Source: JANRJY01 sp033763735 (GTDB taxonomy: Bacteria > Bacteroidota > Bacteroidia > Cytophagales > UBA9547). From it: a stretch of DNA of 64,000 nt. The stretch spans positions 1 through 64,000 of the forward strand of contig JANRJY010000104.1 of the NCBI GenBank assembly GCA_033763735.1, read 5' to 3'. This document shows positions 1-10,213 of the stretch, in pieces. The notes below the pieces were generated by a model. The model had not been told where the DNA came from. It did no database searches and saw only the letters and a program-made list of their open reading frames with translations. Each line of letters opens with the position of its first letter. Within the stretch, counting starts at the first letter, position 1. The translations under genes were made by a program, and so were the position numbers.

Positions 1-3000
1 GAAAGTCAACGTATAATACCCAACTCCGGAACAACCAGAAGCATTTATTCCGGAAACACTATATGTTGTTGTTGAACCGGGGCTTAAACTTTGAATTGCT
101 CCACTCAAATTCCCAGGCATCCAATTATATGTATTTGCACCTGAAGCGGTCAAACTTACACTGCCACCGCATAGAGTTGAAGGTCCTGAAATGTTAATAG
201 TTAACCCTCCAGTAACTGTAATTATTTGACTATATACATTTGTCCCTCCAGGACCTGTAACGGTTAGAAATATTGTTTTAACTCCCGTGGTAGTATACAA
301 AATTGCACCTGGAATACTTGAAATCGAAGAAATAGGATTGGATCCACTACCAAAATTCCAATTAAATGAAGTAATGGTTCCTGTCGAAAGATTATTTGCT
401 GAAATAGTTGTATTGACACAAAAAGAATTGGAAGAAACTGTAAAATTGGCAACCGGTGCAAAATTACAAGAGGACACCGTTATCATTGCTTTGTCTGTTA
501 ACTCAACTGCAGGACATGTAGCATCTTTAGCCCTGATCGTTGCAGTATAGGTTCCAATATTTAATCCTGCACCGGTAAGAATAATGTTTAAGTTTCCATT
601 ATTTCCACCATTTCCTGTACTTATTTGCGTGCCGTTTTGATCTAAAAAAGCAGTGTAAGTAATCCCGGATTGCGAACTGCCAATTGTTATGGTTCCATTT
701 CCACCTTGACAAATCAATGCATCAGAAACTGCCAATGATCGATTTGGACCGGTTGAACTACTGAAATTTACTGTTGCAGATTGGGTACTGTATGCCGTTT
801 GATTACATGATCTAACCATTATTCTAACCGTATTAGAACCGGGTGTAAATTTGGTCATATCTAGGTCATTGAAAACGATTTGATCTCCAAAATTATCAAC
901 CCAATGCCAACCAGAAGCCGGTTGATTATTAATATGAACTTGAAACAAATGTCCTGGTTGTACACTACCAAGACGTATTGATGAAGGTGTGGTTACGTTA
1001 CAGAATGAGCCTCCTGAAGCTATTAATTGATTGAATCCCCATGTGCCATCCACAAAATTAGGATTAACATCATTACTCGGTAAACTATTTCTCCAAAGAA
1101 AAAACACTGTAGCTGTGTCTTTCATAGTTATTTCACATCCATTTTTAACTGCTACCACGTTCCATGATTGCATTCCATAAGGAATGGTAGCAAATGGGTT
1201 AATTGTAAATCCAATATCCATATTAGCACCATTTCCTGTTATGATATAATTAGCTTGTCTATTATTATTATCTTGTGCAACAGAAATACCACCTAGCTCA
1301 GCATAATATATAACACCTGGTTCAGAATTACTTACTCTGATTGTCACAACAGAGGCAGGACTTGAACCCGCACATACAGTTCCTGTCAATGGAGTAATGT
1401 TTTTTTCAAGTGGACTAGGTTTGACTATAAAAGTTAAATCATTCGCCATATTCATGGCTGTACAACCTTGTTTAACAGCCTGAATTTTAAAAGTATTGAT
1501 TCCTGAAGTGGACAAATAATTGCCAGATAACGTTAACAACAAATTTCCACCTCCCATAAATGGTCCTGCCAGAGTGGTAGTTCCTGAATTGTTAGTTATA
1601 AAATATATTACATTAAGTTCTGAATTATATAAAGTACTTAAACCAACATTTGACGAACAAATAGTCGTAACGTCTGAAATCAAACCGGTTAAAGGTTGGG
1701 TAGAAATTACTGGGTTATTGTTCAACCCTATATTGCAAATACCTGAGGAAGCGGAAATTACAAAAACGTTTGGATTCAGTTTATTTAAATTAGCATTTGG
1801 TATATTTATCACTAAATCGCTTCCAGTTCCTACACTTGGTCCACCTACTACTGTGGTGCCTAATAGAGCACGATAAGTTACGGCATTCTCGGCATTTTGA
1901 ATTGTTATTATCCCATTCGCATTGGCACATACCTGACTTCCTAAAACAAGAATATCCGGATTTATTGAATTATTTACTGTCACATTGAGCGTTCTAGCGG
2001 GACTCTGACCATAAATATTTAATGCTGTCACTGAAATGACACCTGAAACCGCTGCGGTACTAACATCAACCAAAACGGTTCGTTTTGAAGATGAAAATGA
2101 AAACCCTGATGGAAATCGCCATAAATAAGATACGTTTGGCACGGTATCGACCACGTAAAGAACACTTTTCTGTCCTTTACAAACGGTAGAAGGACCAGTA
2201 ATAACGGATGGTATAGCAGGTCTTGCCGATTGAAAAGAATTTCCAATTAATAAGAATTCAACCCCTGAACTTGGAAACATATTCATTCCTGCAAGTGAAA
2301 CAACTGAACCCACAGGTGTACCTAAAGTAGATAATAAGGTAGTTACTGAATTATCTTTCCTTGCGGCAAGACGTGTATTTGCCGGAATTGCAACTGAACT
2401 GTTATTTGCAAAATTGTAAATAGCATTAAAATTTACCTGACTGATATTGTCCGGCCACTGGGTATTTACAGTAGGTGAAATGAATATGCCCCAATATCTG
2501 GTACTATCATAACCGGTAAATCCTCCTGGTAATGGCGTAGATGGTTTCATATTTCCATTTACTCTGTACAGATGTACCCCAACATGCTTAGAAAAAGGAT
2601 TAAACCCACTGACTGAAAAAACATCACCCTCAGGACTTGACAAAGATATTGAGGTAGGTGATGCATAACTGTTTACACTTACATCTCCTACTTTGGCTCC
2701 GGATCGAACCATTTGTAATGTACCACTGTTAACAACAGCATCACTGGAACCAAATACATGTTCGAATGTGGAAGGATTTCCATCTTCATCAAAATTAAAA
2801 TACGCGACAAGGTTTTTGCAATATTTCGGATGGGTTTTGTTCATCACTTTACACATCCAATCTCTGATTTCGGTTTGAGTAAGTTGTGTGTCAAATACTG
2901 AAAACTCATCAACATCTCCTACAAAGTCACCGGCACCCCAGTTTGACCCGCCAATTACAATTTGGTTCCAATCTTGTGTAACAAAACTATTGATAGTTCC

Positions 3001-6000
3001 TGTTGCATGAGGTATGCCATTAACAAAAGCTTGAACGGTGTTCGCAGATTTATTAAAGACATAGGCTATATGGTTCCAATCATTTGGATATATTTCCGGA
3101 CAGTCTCCACCTGGACAGCCCTCATTGACATTCCAGTTGGTGGTACCACCATCAGGCAATTTGTCCCATCCTCCTGCACTTTTTACTCCTGTAAAAGCAA
3201 TTTGATTAGTTCCGCCAAAATATCCGGGTTCGGCAGCTAGCCAAGTATATCCATTAGTTGAATTAGTTAAAAAAAACAATCGCCCTACTCCTTTAAACCA
3301 AGTAGTGATAGTAAAGTCATTTTTGAGTTGAACAGGAACTTCAATTGACTTTACAGGGGATGATGCAACAAATCGAACTGCATTCCCTGCACCTGATTTT
3401 TTGGTAGTTACAGCAGCACCTCTTATACCTAAAATGTATTCCCCTCTGTACTTCTCTCTACACTCAATTTTTAAGGTTCGCGTTGCATTATCCAAAAAAG
3501 AAACACCATTTCTCCATGGTTTAGTTGAATTATCATTTCGTTTAAGTAAGCGCATACTTTCATTGGCTCCAATGGCCCCCGGATTACCTAAATAACTATA
3601 ATACACATTATATTCTGTATTGCTATTAGTATAAAAAGCGCCAAAGTAGCGAGCTCCGGAGTATGAATTAAATCCGTTTGGAATACTGATTCCTGTAGGC
3701 GTTCTGTTTGTAATATAAATGTGTATACCATCTGTAAGTTGGGCAGGGAGTTGACCAATTACCGAAAATTGATCTCCTTGTGGATGTACAAAACTTAATG
3801 TGGCACTATTATATATGTAAACACTTTCATCACCTATAGGTGCACCTGAGGCCGTGTATGCAGGGTCTTCCACATTGGTAAAATTCATTAATATTCCATC
3901 TGCACTTCCAATTCGATTATCTACAATATTTCCAGAAACAATATCGAATCGAAAATATGCAAGTAAATTGGCATAATTAGGGTGCATTGAAGTGGTCTTT
4001 TTGCACATGTAATTTCGAAGTGTAGAAATAGATGAAATGGCTGTGTTCCAATATTTAAACTCATCAATTTGTCCTGAATAATTTCCTGAATACCCATTTA
4101 CATTACCATTTGCAGCTCCCAAAATAAAAGTATTAAAGCCAAAAGTCCCAGAACCAGAAGCACTTACATACCCTCGTTCTACACCATTAATAAATAATCG
4201 ATAATCTGTTCCAAGTTTTGACACAGCAATATGTTGCCATTCATTACTTTTGACTGGAACGCTTGAATACAATGAAACTGCACTTCCTATTTCAAATAAT
4301 ACAAGATTTTGATAGTTAATTTTTAATGACATTTGCATACCCGAAACCGTATTTTTGGCTGAGAACAAAACCTGGTCCTGACTTGTGTAATAGGGTTTTA
4401 CCCAAATTTCATATGTAAAATCATCAGTAAAACCATTAGGTTTACTTATCGTATTTGCTTCAATTCGGTCATTGTTACCATCAAATTTAACCGCAAGTCC
4501 AGAAGCAATAGTATCTGTAGTGACCGTAACCACATAACAAGGTGTGGAATTGGCTGCGATAATTTGATATTTATTATTTGTGGCAGGATCCTGATAACCA
4601 TGCTCCAAAATTCCATAAGTACCATTGTTACTGAAAGTTCCCATAAATGTGTAATGATTTATAAAATCATACCCGATTTTTTTCAAGGTGTCAATTACTT
4701 CTTGTTCCAATAATTGATATTGAGGACTTTGCTCAAATGCTCTTCCTATGGAATTATTAGCCTCAACAATACTTCCCCCCCCTTCATAAGTGCACAATTT
4801 GGCATTAAATTGTCTAGCTAAATTTGCATATTGACGGTGCCATACCGATTGTTGGTTACGCCAATCATTCACTGAATTGGTGTATGCCTGTGCAATTGTA
4901 CCACCGCTGACACCATGGTACCATGAGGTAGCTATATAGTCAAAATCACCCGGCTTCATGTGTGAAACCCAACGGTTCATCCAAGGTAATTGCGCTGCTT
5001 GAGATGCGATTACTCTATTTACTCTCAAACTATCTTTACCCCAAGCTTTACGCCAACGCTGCCAGGCATTTATCATTTTAGCGGCAGTTTCTGCTTCACC
5101 ATAATTTGGGCCCAATCCTTTCATGTATTGTGCTTGAGTAAACCCATCATTCCACATTTCATTTGAAAATTCTACATACACTTTCAAATCAGTATCTAGG
5201 CTATCATGCCATAGTTTAGCCATTTTATCAATAAAATCATCACTTGCCAAATGAGGCACACATACCCAGGCATGTTTTTTCATATTATTAGAATACTTAA
5301 TCATAGCTTCGTAAGGTATTCCTTTTCCAGTAGTCCAGTTTTCATCATATATATGTGGGCGATCGCTCCAGTTAACTAATGGAGAACTATTGGTTCCTCC
5401 CCAATCCATAAACCTGTTCAAATAAAAAGGTGAAAACGCGGTAGCATATTTTGGATTTACAAAATTAGTTTGATAGGTAGCTTCTGTGCCGGGCATCAAC
5501 ACACGTATATTGCGTACATGATTTCCCAAAGTAGAACGGGTAATATACAAGCCCCCCATGTCCCAACCAGCTGCATTATTCCATTGAATAGTATATCGGC
5601 CTCCTATCCGTTTGCCGGTACCATCGGTATAAAAAGTAGACGTTTTCACGCTTGTAGCTTCGCCAAAAGTCAAATCACCATCACCATCAAAAAGTACTAC
5701 ATATTCATTAGCAGCAGAAGGACCATTAGGAAGCACTCTCTGTGAGCCTTGCCATAAAATAATTTTCCCAACAATTTGCGGACCTGCATCCGGATTATCC
5801 TGTGGAGGGTTATATGGTACTTGTAAAGGATATCCTGCGGAATCTTTGGGGAAATATTGCCAAAGTCCGGTATCCCAACTAGCACCGGTCGAACGGAACC
5901 CATCTTTATGGAAATCATTGCTCATAGGGAAGTCAGGTACCCAGTAAGCAAAGAACCAGTTGTTCATTCCTACTTTCATACACTTGGGTTGAGCGTATGT

Positions 6001-6066
6001 TAATCCGTATATAAATACTAACAAAGATAAAAAATACCTGATGTTGGATAATGTATATTTTTTCAT
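1..6066 (-). CDS. Giant secreted protein: GH-like TIM barrel + two LamG + PKD (3' end outside window)
   Basis: Reading the minus strand from ATG at 6066, the frame stays open for 2022 codons to the window edge, so the C-terminus is missing. Residues 1-25 are a signal peptide. Residues about 30-500 resemble a clan GH-A-type glycoside hydrolase or cellulose-binding surface protein. Glu303 in the motif FSNEMWN and Glu428 in CTYEGGG fit the acid/base and nucleophile spacing of such barrels. Two concanavalin/LamG modules follow, at about 525-675 and 890-1065, each ending in a conserved 'DEF..W' and 'MCK' stretch. Next come repeated Ig-like segments, and a PKD domain near 1855-1940 (PVANFTV...FNWNFG). 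A T9SS sorting domain probably lies beyond the window. Its likely role is binding and cutting an extracellular glycan at the cell surface. The substrate cannot be told from sequence. The family assignment of the barrel is less sure than the lectin and PKD domains. Confidence 0.85.
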   Translation of the reverse strand, partial: MKKYTLSNIRYFLSLLVFIYGLTYAQPKCMKVGMNNWFFAYWVPDFPMSNDFHKDGFRSTGASWDTGLWQYFPKDSAGYPLQVPYNPPQDNPDAGPQIVGKIILWQGSQRVLPNGPSAANEYVVLFDGDGDLTFGEATSVKTSTFYTDGTGKRIGGRYTIQWNNAAGWDMGGLYITRSTLGNHVRNIRVLMPGTEATYQTNFVNPKYATAFSPFYLNRFMDWGGTNSSPLVNWSDRPHIYDENWTTGKGIPYEAMIKYSNNMKKHAWVCVPHLASDDFIDKMAKLWHDSLDTDLKVYVEFSNEMWNDGFTQAQYMKGLGPNYGEAETAAKMINAWQRWRKAWGKDSLRVNRVIASQAAQLPWMNRWVSHMKPGDFDYIATSWYHGVSGGTIAQAYTNSVNDWRNQQSVWHRQYANLARQFNAKLCTYEGGGSIVEANNSIGRAFEQSPQYQLLEQEVIDTLKKIGYDFINHYTFMGTFSNNGTYGILEHGYQDPATNNKYQIIAANSTPCYVVTVTTDTIASGLAVKFDGNNDRIEANTISKPNGFTDDFTYEIWVKPYYTSQDQVLFSAKNTVSGMQMSLKINYQNLVLFEIGSAVSLYSSVPVKSNEWQHIAVSKLGTDYRLFINGVERGYVSASGSGTFGFNTFILGAANGNVNGYSGNYSGQIDEFKYWNTAISSISTLRNYMCKKTTSMHPNYANLLAYFRFDIVSGNIVDNRIGSADGILMNFTNVEDPAYTASGAPIGDESVYIYNSATLSFVHPQGDQFSVIGQLPAQLTDGIHIYITNRTPTGISIPNGFNSYSGARYFGAFYTNSNTEYNVYYSYLGNPGAIGANESMRLLKRNDNSTKPWRNGVSFLDNATRTLKIECREKYRGEYILGIRGAAVTTKKSGAGNAVRFVASSPVKSIEVPVQLKNDFTITTWFKGVGRLFFLTNSTNGYTWLAAEPGYFGGTNQIAFTGVKSAGGWDKLPDGGTTNWNVNEGCPGGDCPEIYPNDWNHIAYVFNKSANTVQAFVNGIPHATGTINSFVTQDWNQIVIGGSNWGAGDFVGDVDEFSVFDTQLTQTEIRDWMCKVMNKTHPKYCKNLVAYFNFDEDGNPSTFEHVFGSSDAVVNSGTLQMVRSGAKVGDVSVNSYASPTSISLSSPEGDVFSVSGFNPFSKHVGVHLYRVNGNMKPSTPLPGGFTGYDSTRYWGIFISPTVNTQWPDNISQVNFNAIYNFANNSSVAIPANTRLAARKDNSVTTLLSTLGTPVGSVVSLAGMNMFPSSGVEFLLIGNSFQSARPAIPSVITGPSTVCKGQKSVLYVVDTVPNVSYLWRFPSGFSFSSSKRTVLVDVSTAAVSGVISVTALNIYGQSPARTLNVTVNNSINPDILVLGSQVCANANGIITIQNAENAVTYRALLGTTVVGGPSVGTGSDLVINIPNANLNKLNPNVFVISASSGICNIGLNNNPVISTQPLTGLISDVTTICSSNVGLSTLYNSELNVIYFITNNSGTTTLAGPFMGGGNLLLTLSGNYLSTSGINTFKIQAVKQGCTAMNMANDLTFIVKPSPLEKNITPLTGTVCAGSSPASVVTIRVSNSEPGVIYYAELGGISVAQDNNNRQANYIITGNGANMDIGFTINPFATIPYGMQSWNVVAVKNGCEITMKDTATVFFLWRNSLPSNDVNPNFVDGTWGFNQLIASGGSFCNVTTPSSIRLGSVQPGHLFQVHINNQPASGWHWVDNFGDQIVFNDLDMTKFTPGSNTVRIMVRSCNQTAYSTQSATVNFSSSTGPNRSLAVSDALICQGGNGTITIGSSQSGITYTAFLDQNGTQISTGNGGNNGNLNIILTGAGLNIGTYTATIRAKDATCPAVELTDKAMITVSSCNFAPVANFTVSSNSFCVNTTISANNLSTGTITSFNWNFGSGSNPISSISSIPGAILYTTTGVKTIFLTVTGPGGTNVYSQIITVTGGLTINISGPSTLCGGSVSLTASGANTYNWMPGNLSGAIQSLSPGSTTTYSVSGINASGCSGVGYYTLTF

Positions 6067-6092
6067 CGAATAGTTATATTTTAATTCTATTA

Positions 6093-6123
6093 CAAATTTA
6101 GTGAATAAGTAATACAAAACAAA
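6093..6123 (-). promoter_or_regulatory. Bacteroidota-type promoter for the giant GH/LamG gene
   Basis: On the minus strand a -33 TTTG (6123-6120) is followed after 19 nt by TAAATTTG (6100-6093), an exact match to the Bacteroidota -7 consensus TAnnTTTG. The predicted transcript would start roughly 20 nt before the ATG at 6066. The remaining AT-rich spacer up to 6275 shows nothing else recognisable. Confidence 0.5.
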
Positions 6124-6275
6124 TATCTATTTGATATTCAGATAGTTATGCGATTCAGTGTTGCGCTTTAAAAACATTAACAAATTCATAACTAACTGAT
6201 CGCTTGAATATTAAAAAAGGGTATTGTTCAAAAAATTCTTTAAAAAAACATAAATTATTTTTTACAAATTATACA

Positions 6276-8114
6276 CTAATCCGTAAATATTAAATTGAAC
6301 CATCCTTCATCTCCGGGTTTAACTCGGATATTCTTAGACTTAATACCTTTAAGTTTATTCAAATAAGCAAAGCATGTTTGCTTTCTTAGTTTAAGCATTT
6401 GCGAAAGCATTTCTAGTGAATACACTTGATTGGTACTAACCAGGTAGGTCAAATAAAAAGCCTTGTTTAAAGGGAATTTAACATTATAATATATGGTATT
6501 ATAAGTTACCGGTTCAGCGTAGCCGCATTTGGTACATCGAGTATTAAATTTGATTGAATTAAAAGTACCTACATTATTGCCGCATTTGCTGCATTTGAAT
6601 ACAATCCCTTTTTCTTCCTTCAATGAATAAATATAATTCAAACAAGCTTCATTATCCGGATACATTCTTTCAAACTCTTGGTAAGAAGCATTTTTATGCA
6701 TCAAGTGAGCCATTTTTACTTCTTTAATATCAACTTTTAGTTTTGTGTTATCATGAGACAATATTTCGTTCATTCTAGAAATTTCTCTTGCTTGTTTTTC
6801 GATTTCATCTGCTTGCTGTTGAATAGTTTTGGTTCTTTCGATTACTTTATTTTCTAATTCTTGATTAGATTTTTTCTCAAAATCAAGTAATGATTTCAAA
6901 GCCTTTTCCTTTTCGATTCTTGCTTGCTGAAACTTTACCACAATGCTCAAACCATAAATTGCACATACGCCAAAACCTAAGTTCTCCAGATTAATAATTT
7001 GAAATATTGGTCCTGTTAACCTGAAACCCAAATAAGTTGAAGTATGTACAAAGAAAGTGACTATCATTAAAGATAAACCAGCAATAACAATCCAAGTGGA
7101 GGGATCGCTCTTTACATTTTTAAAACATGCCAAATATACTATTACAAGTGCAAAATCATCATAAATTGGGTGGAACAACGCTGGCTCATGTTTATATACT
7201 GAATAAACAAATAATAAAGCTCTTAAAATAAAAACCAAAATTAATAAACGATAATGGTATTTATATCTGATTATTTTTATGTAACTGGCTGCATATAAAG
7301 TGATAAAAACAATCATAAACACATATGGAAAGGCATAATATTCATATCCCATAACATAATTATTAAAGGGGATAATATTTCTGATATTACCGGATCCTAA
7401 ATGTAAAAAAGCCAAATAGGTGGTTGCAAATAGAGTAAAAAACAAATAAAAAGGCTCTTTCAAACTTATAAAAAGTAAAAGACTTATTAAAATAGCGAAT
7501 AAGAGTATCCCACTTAGATAAGACAATTTATCTCTATTTGCCAAATCGGCATTTATCAAAGTGCTTAAGGGTTTAATATCAATGCCTACTCCTGTTCCAA
7601 ATCTGATGCTTTTAGCCTTAACAAAAATGTGTAAAGTATCGTGAACGTTATTGATTGGAAATAATCCGGATATTAAATGATAAAATTGTTGATTTGATTT
7701 GAAGTTGATACCTGATGATTCTTTATAAATTAGTTTTCCATTCTTTGTAACTTGATAGAACGTAACTTCAGGTAAATGAGTTGGTAGTGTTAATGCAAAA
7801 AACTTCCCTGTAGGATTATAAAACTCAAAATAATACCATGCCGAATCACCCGGCATTAAATAGCCAATTTCTTTGCTTGACTGTGTAAGCTGTGTTGATG
7901 GGGTTTTTATAAATAATGAATCCGAAACATGATTTATATTTTCAATTCTGTATTTGAAATATCTTAAAGTATCATTTTCAAGTAAAGTACTTTCTGTAAA
8001 TTTTCCTTTTTGAATTGCAAATACCTGAAAACAATTACAAAATATTGAAAATGAACTCAATACGAATAAAATAAAAAATGAAAACTCTTTCTGTACATAC
8101 ATCTTTATTATCAA
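6276..8114 (-). CDS. 7TM-DISM membrane sensor fused to coiled coil and IS1595-type transposase zinc ribbon/HTH
   Basis: The 612-aa protein has a signal peptide and a periplasmic beta-rich domain (about 35-190) like the 7TMR-DISM extracellular domain. Seven membrane helices (about 195-385) and a cytoplasmic coiled coil (about 385-465) follow. The last 138 residues do not look like a kinase, cyclase or LytTR domain. They match the N-terminal part of IS1595/ISXO2 transposases: 'FERMYPDNEACLNY', a CxxC-x15-CxxC zinc ribbon (C508, C511, C527, C530), 'NTIYYNVKFPLNKAFYLTYL', then a helix-turn-helix ('SLEMLSQML..KQTCFAYL'). The DDE catalytic domain is absent. I infer a membrane-anchored DNA-binding regulator that recruited a transposase domain. 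A second in-frame ATG at 8102 is an equally good start. The gene lies 53 nt after the PorE-like gene. A possible -7 box (TAGTTTTG, 8141-8134 on the minus strand) suggests it may have its own promoter. Confidence 0.8.
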   Translation of the reverse strand: MIIKMYVQKEFSFFILFVLSSFSIFCNCFQVFAIQKGKFTESTLLENDTLRYFKYRIENINHVSDSLFIKTPSTQLTQSSKEIGYLMPGDSAWYYFEFYNPTGKFFALTLPTHLPEVTFYQVTKNGKLIYKESSGINFKSNQQFYHLISGLFPINNVHDTLHIFVKAKSIRFGTGVGIDIKPLSTLINADLANRDKLSYLSGILLFAILISLLLFISLKEPFYLFFTLFATTYLAFLHLGSGNIRNIIPFNNYVMGYEYYAFPYVFMIVFITLYAASYIKIIRYKYHYRLLILVFILRALLFVYSVYKHEPALFHPIYDDFALVIVYLACFKNVKSDPSTWIVIAGLSLMIVTFFVHTSTYLGFRLTGPIFQIINLENLGFGVCAIYGLSIVVKFQQARIEKEKALKSLLDFEKKSNQELENKVIERTKTIQQQADEIEKQAREISRMNEILSHDNTKLKVDIKEVKMAHLMHKNASYQEFERMYPDNEACLNYIYSLKEEKGIVFKCSKCGNNVGTFNSIKFNTRCTKCGYAEPVTYNTIYYNVKFPLNKAFYLTYLVSTNQVYSLEMLSQMLKLRKQTCFAYLNKLKGIKSKNIRVKPGDEGWFNLIFTD

Positions 8115-8167
8115 TATTGAAATAAATATTGTACAAAACTAATATTAATTATAATTATTCTGAAATA

Positions 8168-10090
8168 TTAAAGGATTCGGCATTCTATCCTTCTATTCAA
8201 CTGTCGCGTTGCTTCTGAATCATTAGGCGCTAGAGGCTTTGTATCTCCATAACCCTTGTATTTGATTCTACTACTTTCAATGCCACTTTCAATTAAATAA
8301 TCATAAACGGATTCAGCCCTTTTAGTTGATAGATTCAAATTATTTTCTTTACTACCCACATTGTCTGTATGACCACTAATTTCGACTTGAAGCGTAATAT
8401 TTTGTTCTAAAAAATTTGCAAGTTTCTTCAGCTCACTACCCGATTTTGAATCAAGTTTAAATTTTCCGGTTTCAAAAAATATATTATTCAAAGTAATAGA
8501 CGAACCTTTTTGAATGGGTTCTAAATAAATATCGAGTTCTATTGGATCAAAATTGTGAATGTTTTCAAAATTGAATGAATGACTTTTATATAGATAACCA
8601 GGTTTAGTAATATATAATCCATAAATGGAATTTTCATTGAGTACTACCAAATATTTACCATTAACCGGATCGGAAATTACTCTACTTTCTACTTGTTTAT
8701 TGGATAGATTAATTAATTCAATTTGAGCAGCAATGGGTTGTTTGGTTTTTAGGTCATAAACGGTGCCTTGGGTATAACTGCTTACGTGTAGGCATCCCGC
8801 CACTGTAGGAACATCAAATTCGAAAAGCAAATACCTTTCCTGGCCGTTATTTGTTTGAGCTTCAGCCGAATAAAATGCTTTCTTACAATCAGGAGTTATA
8901 AATATTGAAGATTCTTCCAAATGTGTATTCAATGGATAGCCTAAGTTTTTAGGCACTGACCAATTCACTGAATCTTTATAACTGACAAAAATATCAAAAC
9001 TGCCATACCCCAAATGGTAATCAGACGAAAAATATAAAGTACTCATACTAGGATGAATAAATGGTGCAACTTCCCTACCGGGGGTATTAATCAAATCGCC
9101 CAAATTAAGTGGAATATTCCATCTGCCATTATCGTCCATTGTAGACATCCACAAATCTTCTTCACCATATCCTCCTTTTCGTTTGGATGAAAAATAAATC
9201 GTTTTCCCATCCGGTGAAAGCGAAGGCTGCGAATCCCAATATGGAGAATTGATATTATTACCCATATTGGTAGGCTTGGACCACACATTTCCTTCTTTGT
9301 ATGATATAAACAAGTCACAATCCGAATCAAATGCACCTTTCTTCTCACAGATAGTGAAAACCAACACTTTACCATCCGCTGATATCGAACAAGTACCTTC
9401 ATTTTGAAATGGTTTATTTATATTATCTGAAATTGATTCAGGTTGGAGCCATTCACCATTTACTTTTCGAGAAACATAAATATCCTCATATTCTTGATTA
9501 GAAATAAAATCTCTGACTGTAAAGACCAAGTTATTCTGATCTGCCGTGGTTACAGGGAAATATTGTTTTCTGTGGTTATTAACTTTGTTGGAAAGTGCTT
9601 TTGGATTTATTGTAATGGGATATTTCATATTTTCAATTGCATAATCACACATCGATATCAAACGATCCGTTTTATCCAAAAACGACTTAGGTTCATTAAC
9701 AAATTTTCTGTATTTGAGTAAAAATCGCTTTGCAAACAGGTAATTTCCTTCATGTAAATATATTTCACCGATATTTCTGACAACTGAAGGTGCTACATTT
9801 ACTGAGTCAATTTGAACTACTTTTGTATAATGATACTTTACTTTACCAATATTCCTTTTGTAGCCTTTGTAAAGTAAGCCAAGTTGATAATGAGCTTCTG
9901 CAAAATTCGAATCCTTTTCTACGGCTTTTGTAAGATTTTCAAGTGCATCATCAAAGTTTCGTTGTTGCAACAAAAGCATGGCCTCTTTATATAATTTTTC
10001 AGCTTTTTTGTTGGTGGTGTGCACATCGGGCTGAGCTATTAAAGCAATTTCGAATAAAAAACATCCAATAAAATAAAAATATTTAAGCAT
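8168..10090 (-). CDS. porE: PorE-like OmpA family protein (TPR, PD40 propeller, CRD, OmpA)
   Basis: The 640-aa exported protein shows, in order: a signal peptide (1-19); TPR-like helices (about 28-150) with 'FAEAHYQLGLLYKG'; a PD40/WD40-like beta-propeller (about 165-430) with repeated 'SADGKVLVF' and 'SPDGKTIYFSSKR' blades; a carboxypeptidase-regulatory-like domain (about 440-520); and a C-terminal OmpA peptidoglycan-binding domain (about 530-640) with 'ISGHTDNVGS' and 'KYKGYGDTKPLAPN'. This order is that of PorE, a periplasmic peptidoglycan-anchored part of the type IX secretion apparatus. Close paralogues with the same domains are common in Bacteroidota, so PorE itself is likely but not certain. 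It fits a genome whose neighbouring genes encode many T9SS cargo proteins. Confidence 0.75.
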   Translation of the reverse strand: MLKYFYFIGCFLFEIALIAQPDVHTTNKKAEKLYKEAMLLLQQRNFDDALENLTKAVEKDSNFAEAHYQLGLLYKGYKRNIGKVKYHYTKVVQIDSVNVAPSVVRNIGEIYLHEGNYLFAKRFLLKYRKFVNEPKSFLDKTDRLISMCDYAIENMKYPITINPKALSNKVNNHRKQYFPVTTADQNNLVFTVRDFISNQEYEDIYVSRKVNGEWLQPESISDNINKPFQNEGTCSISADGKVLVFTICEKKGAFDSDCDLFISYKEGNVWSKPTNMGNNINSPYWDSQPSLSPDGKTIYFSSKRKGGYGEEDLWMSTMDDNGRWNIPLNLGDLINTPGREVAPFIHPSMSTLYFSSDYHLGYGSFDIFVSYKDSVNWSVPKNLGYPLNTHLEESSIFITPDCKKAFYSAEAQTNNGQERYLLFEFDVPTVAGCLHVSSYTQGTVYDLKTKQPIAAQIELINLSNKQVESRVISDPVNGKYLVVLNENSIYGLYITKPGYLYKSHSFNFENIHNFDPIELDIYLEPIQKGSSITLNNIFFETGKFKLDSKSGSELKKLANFLEQNITLQVEISGHTDNVGSKENNLNLSTKRAESVYDYLIESGIESSRIKYKGYGDTKPLAPNDSEATRQLNRRIECRIL

Positions 10091-10151
10091 CTATATCGGT
10101 ATCATCTACTACTTCAAATTAAACAATAAAAAAGCATTAACCAAAATTTCA

Positions 10152-10189
10152 ATAAAAACAAAAAGCCTTACCATTTCTGGCAAGGCTTT
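10152..10189 (-). terminator. Rho-independent terminator after the FecR/TPR-like gene
   Basis: The inverted repeat AAAGCCTTACC (10162-10172) / GGCAAGGCTTT (10179-10189) has a 6-nt loop and one mismatch. On the minus strand it is followed by a T-rich tail (TTTTTGTTTTT). It lies just downstream of the stop of the gene ending at 10214, so it ends the CHASE2/FecR-like operon. Confidence 0.8.
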
Positions 10190-10213
10190 CAATCAACAAT
10201 TTTCTATTAAAAA

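Noticed and set aside
287..550. Plus-strand frames between 1 and 6000 (such as 287-550, 1520-1876, 2962-3240, 5470-5745)
   Set aside because: They lie opposite one uninterrupted 2022-codon minus-strand frame with signal peptide and recognisable LamG and PKD domains, so they are antisense shadows.
6276..8114. Reading the C-terminus as evidence for an active insertion sequence
   Set aside because: The frame is a single continuous fusion with seven membrane helices. The DDE domain is missing and no terminal inverted repeats or target duplications are seen.
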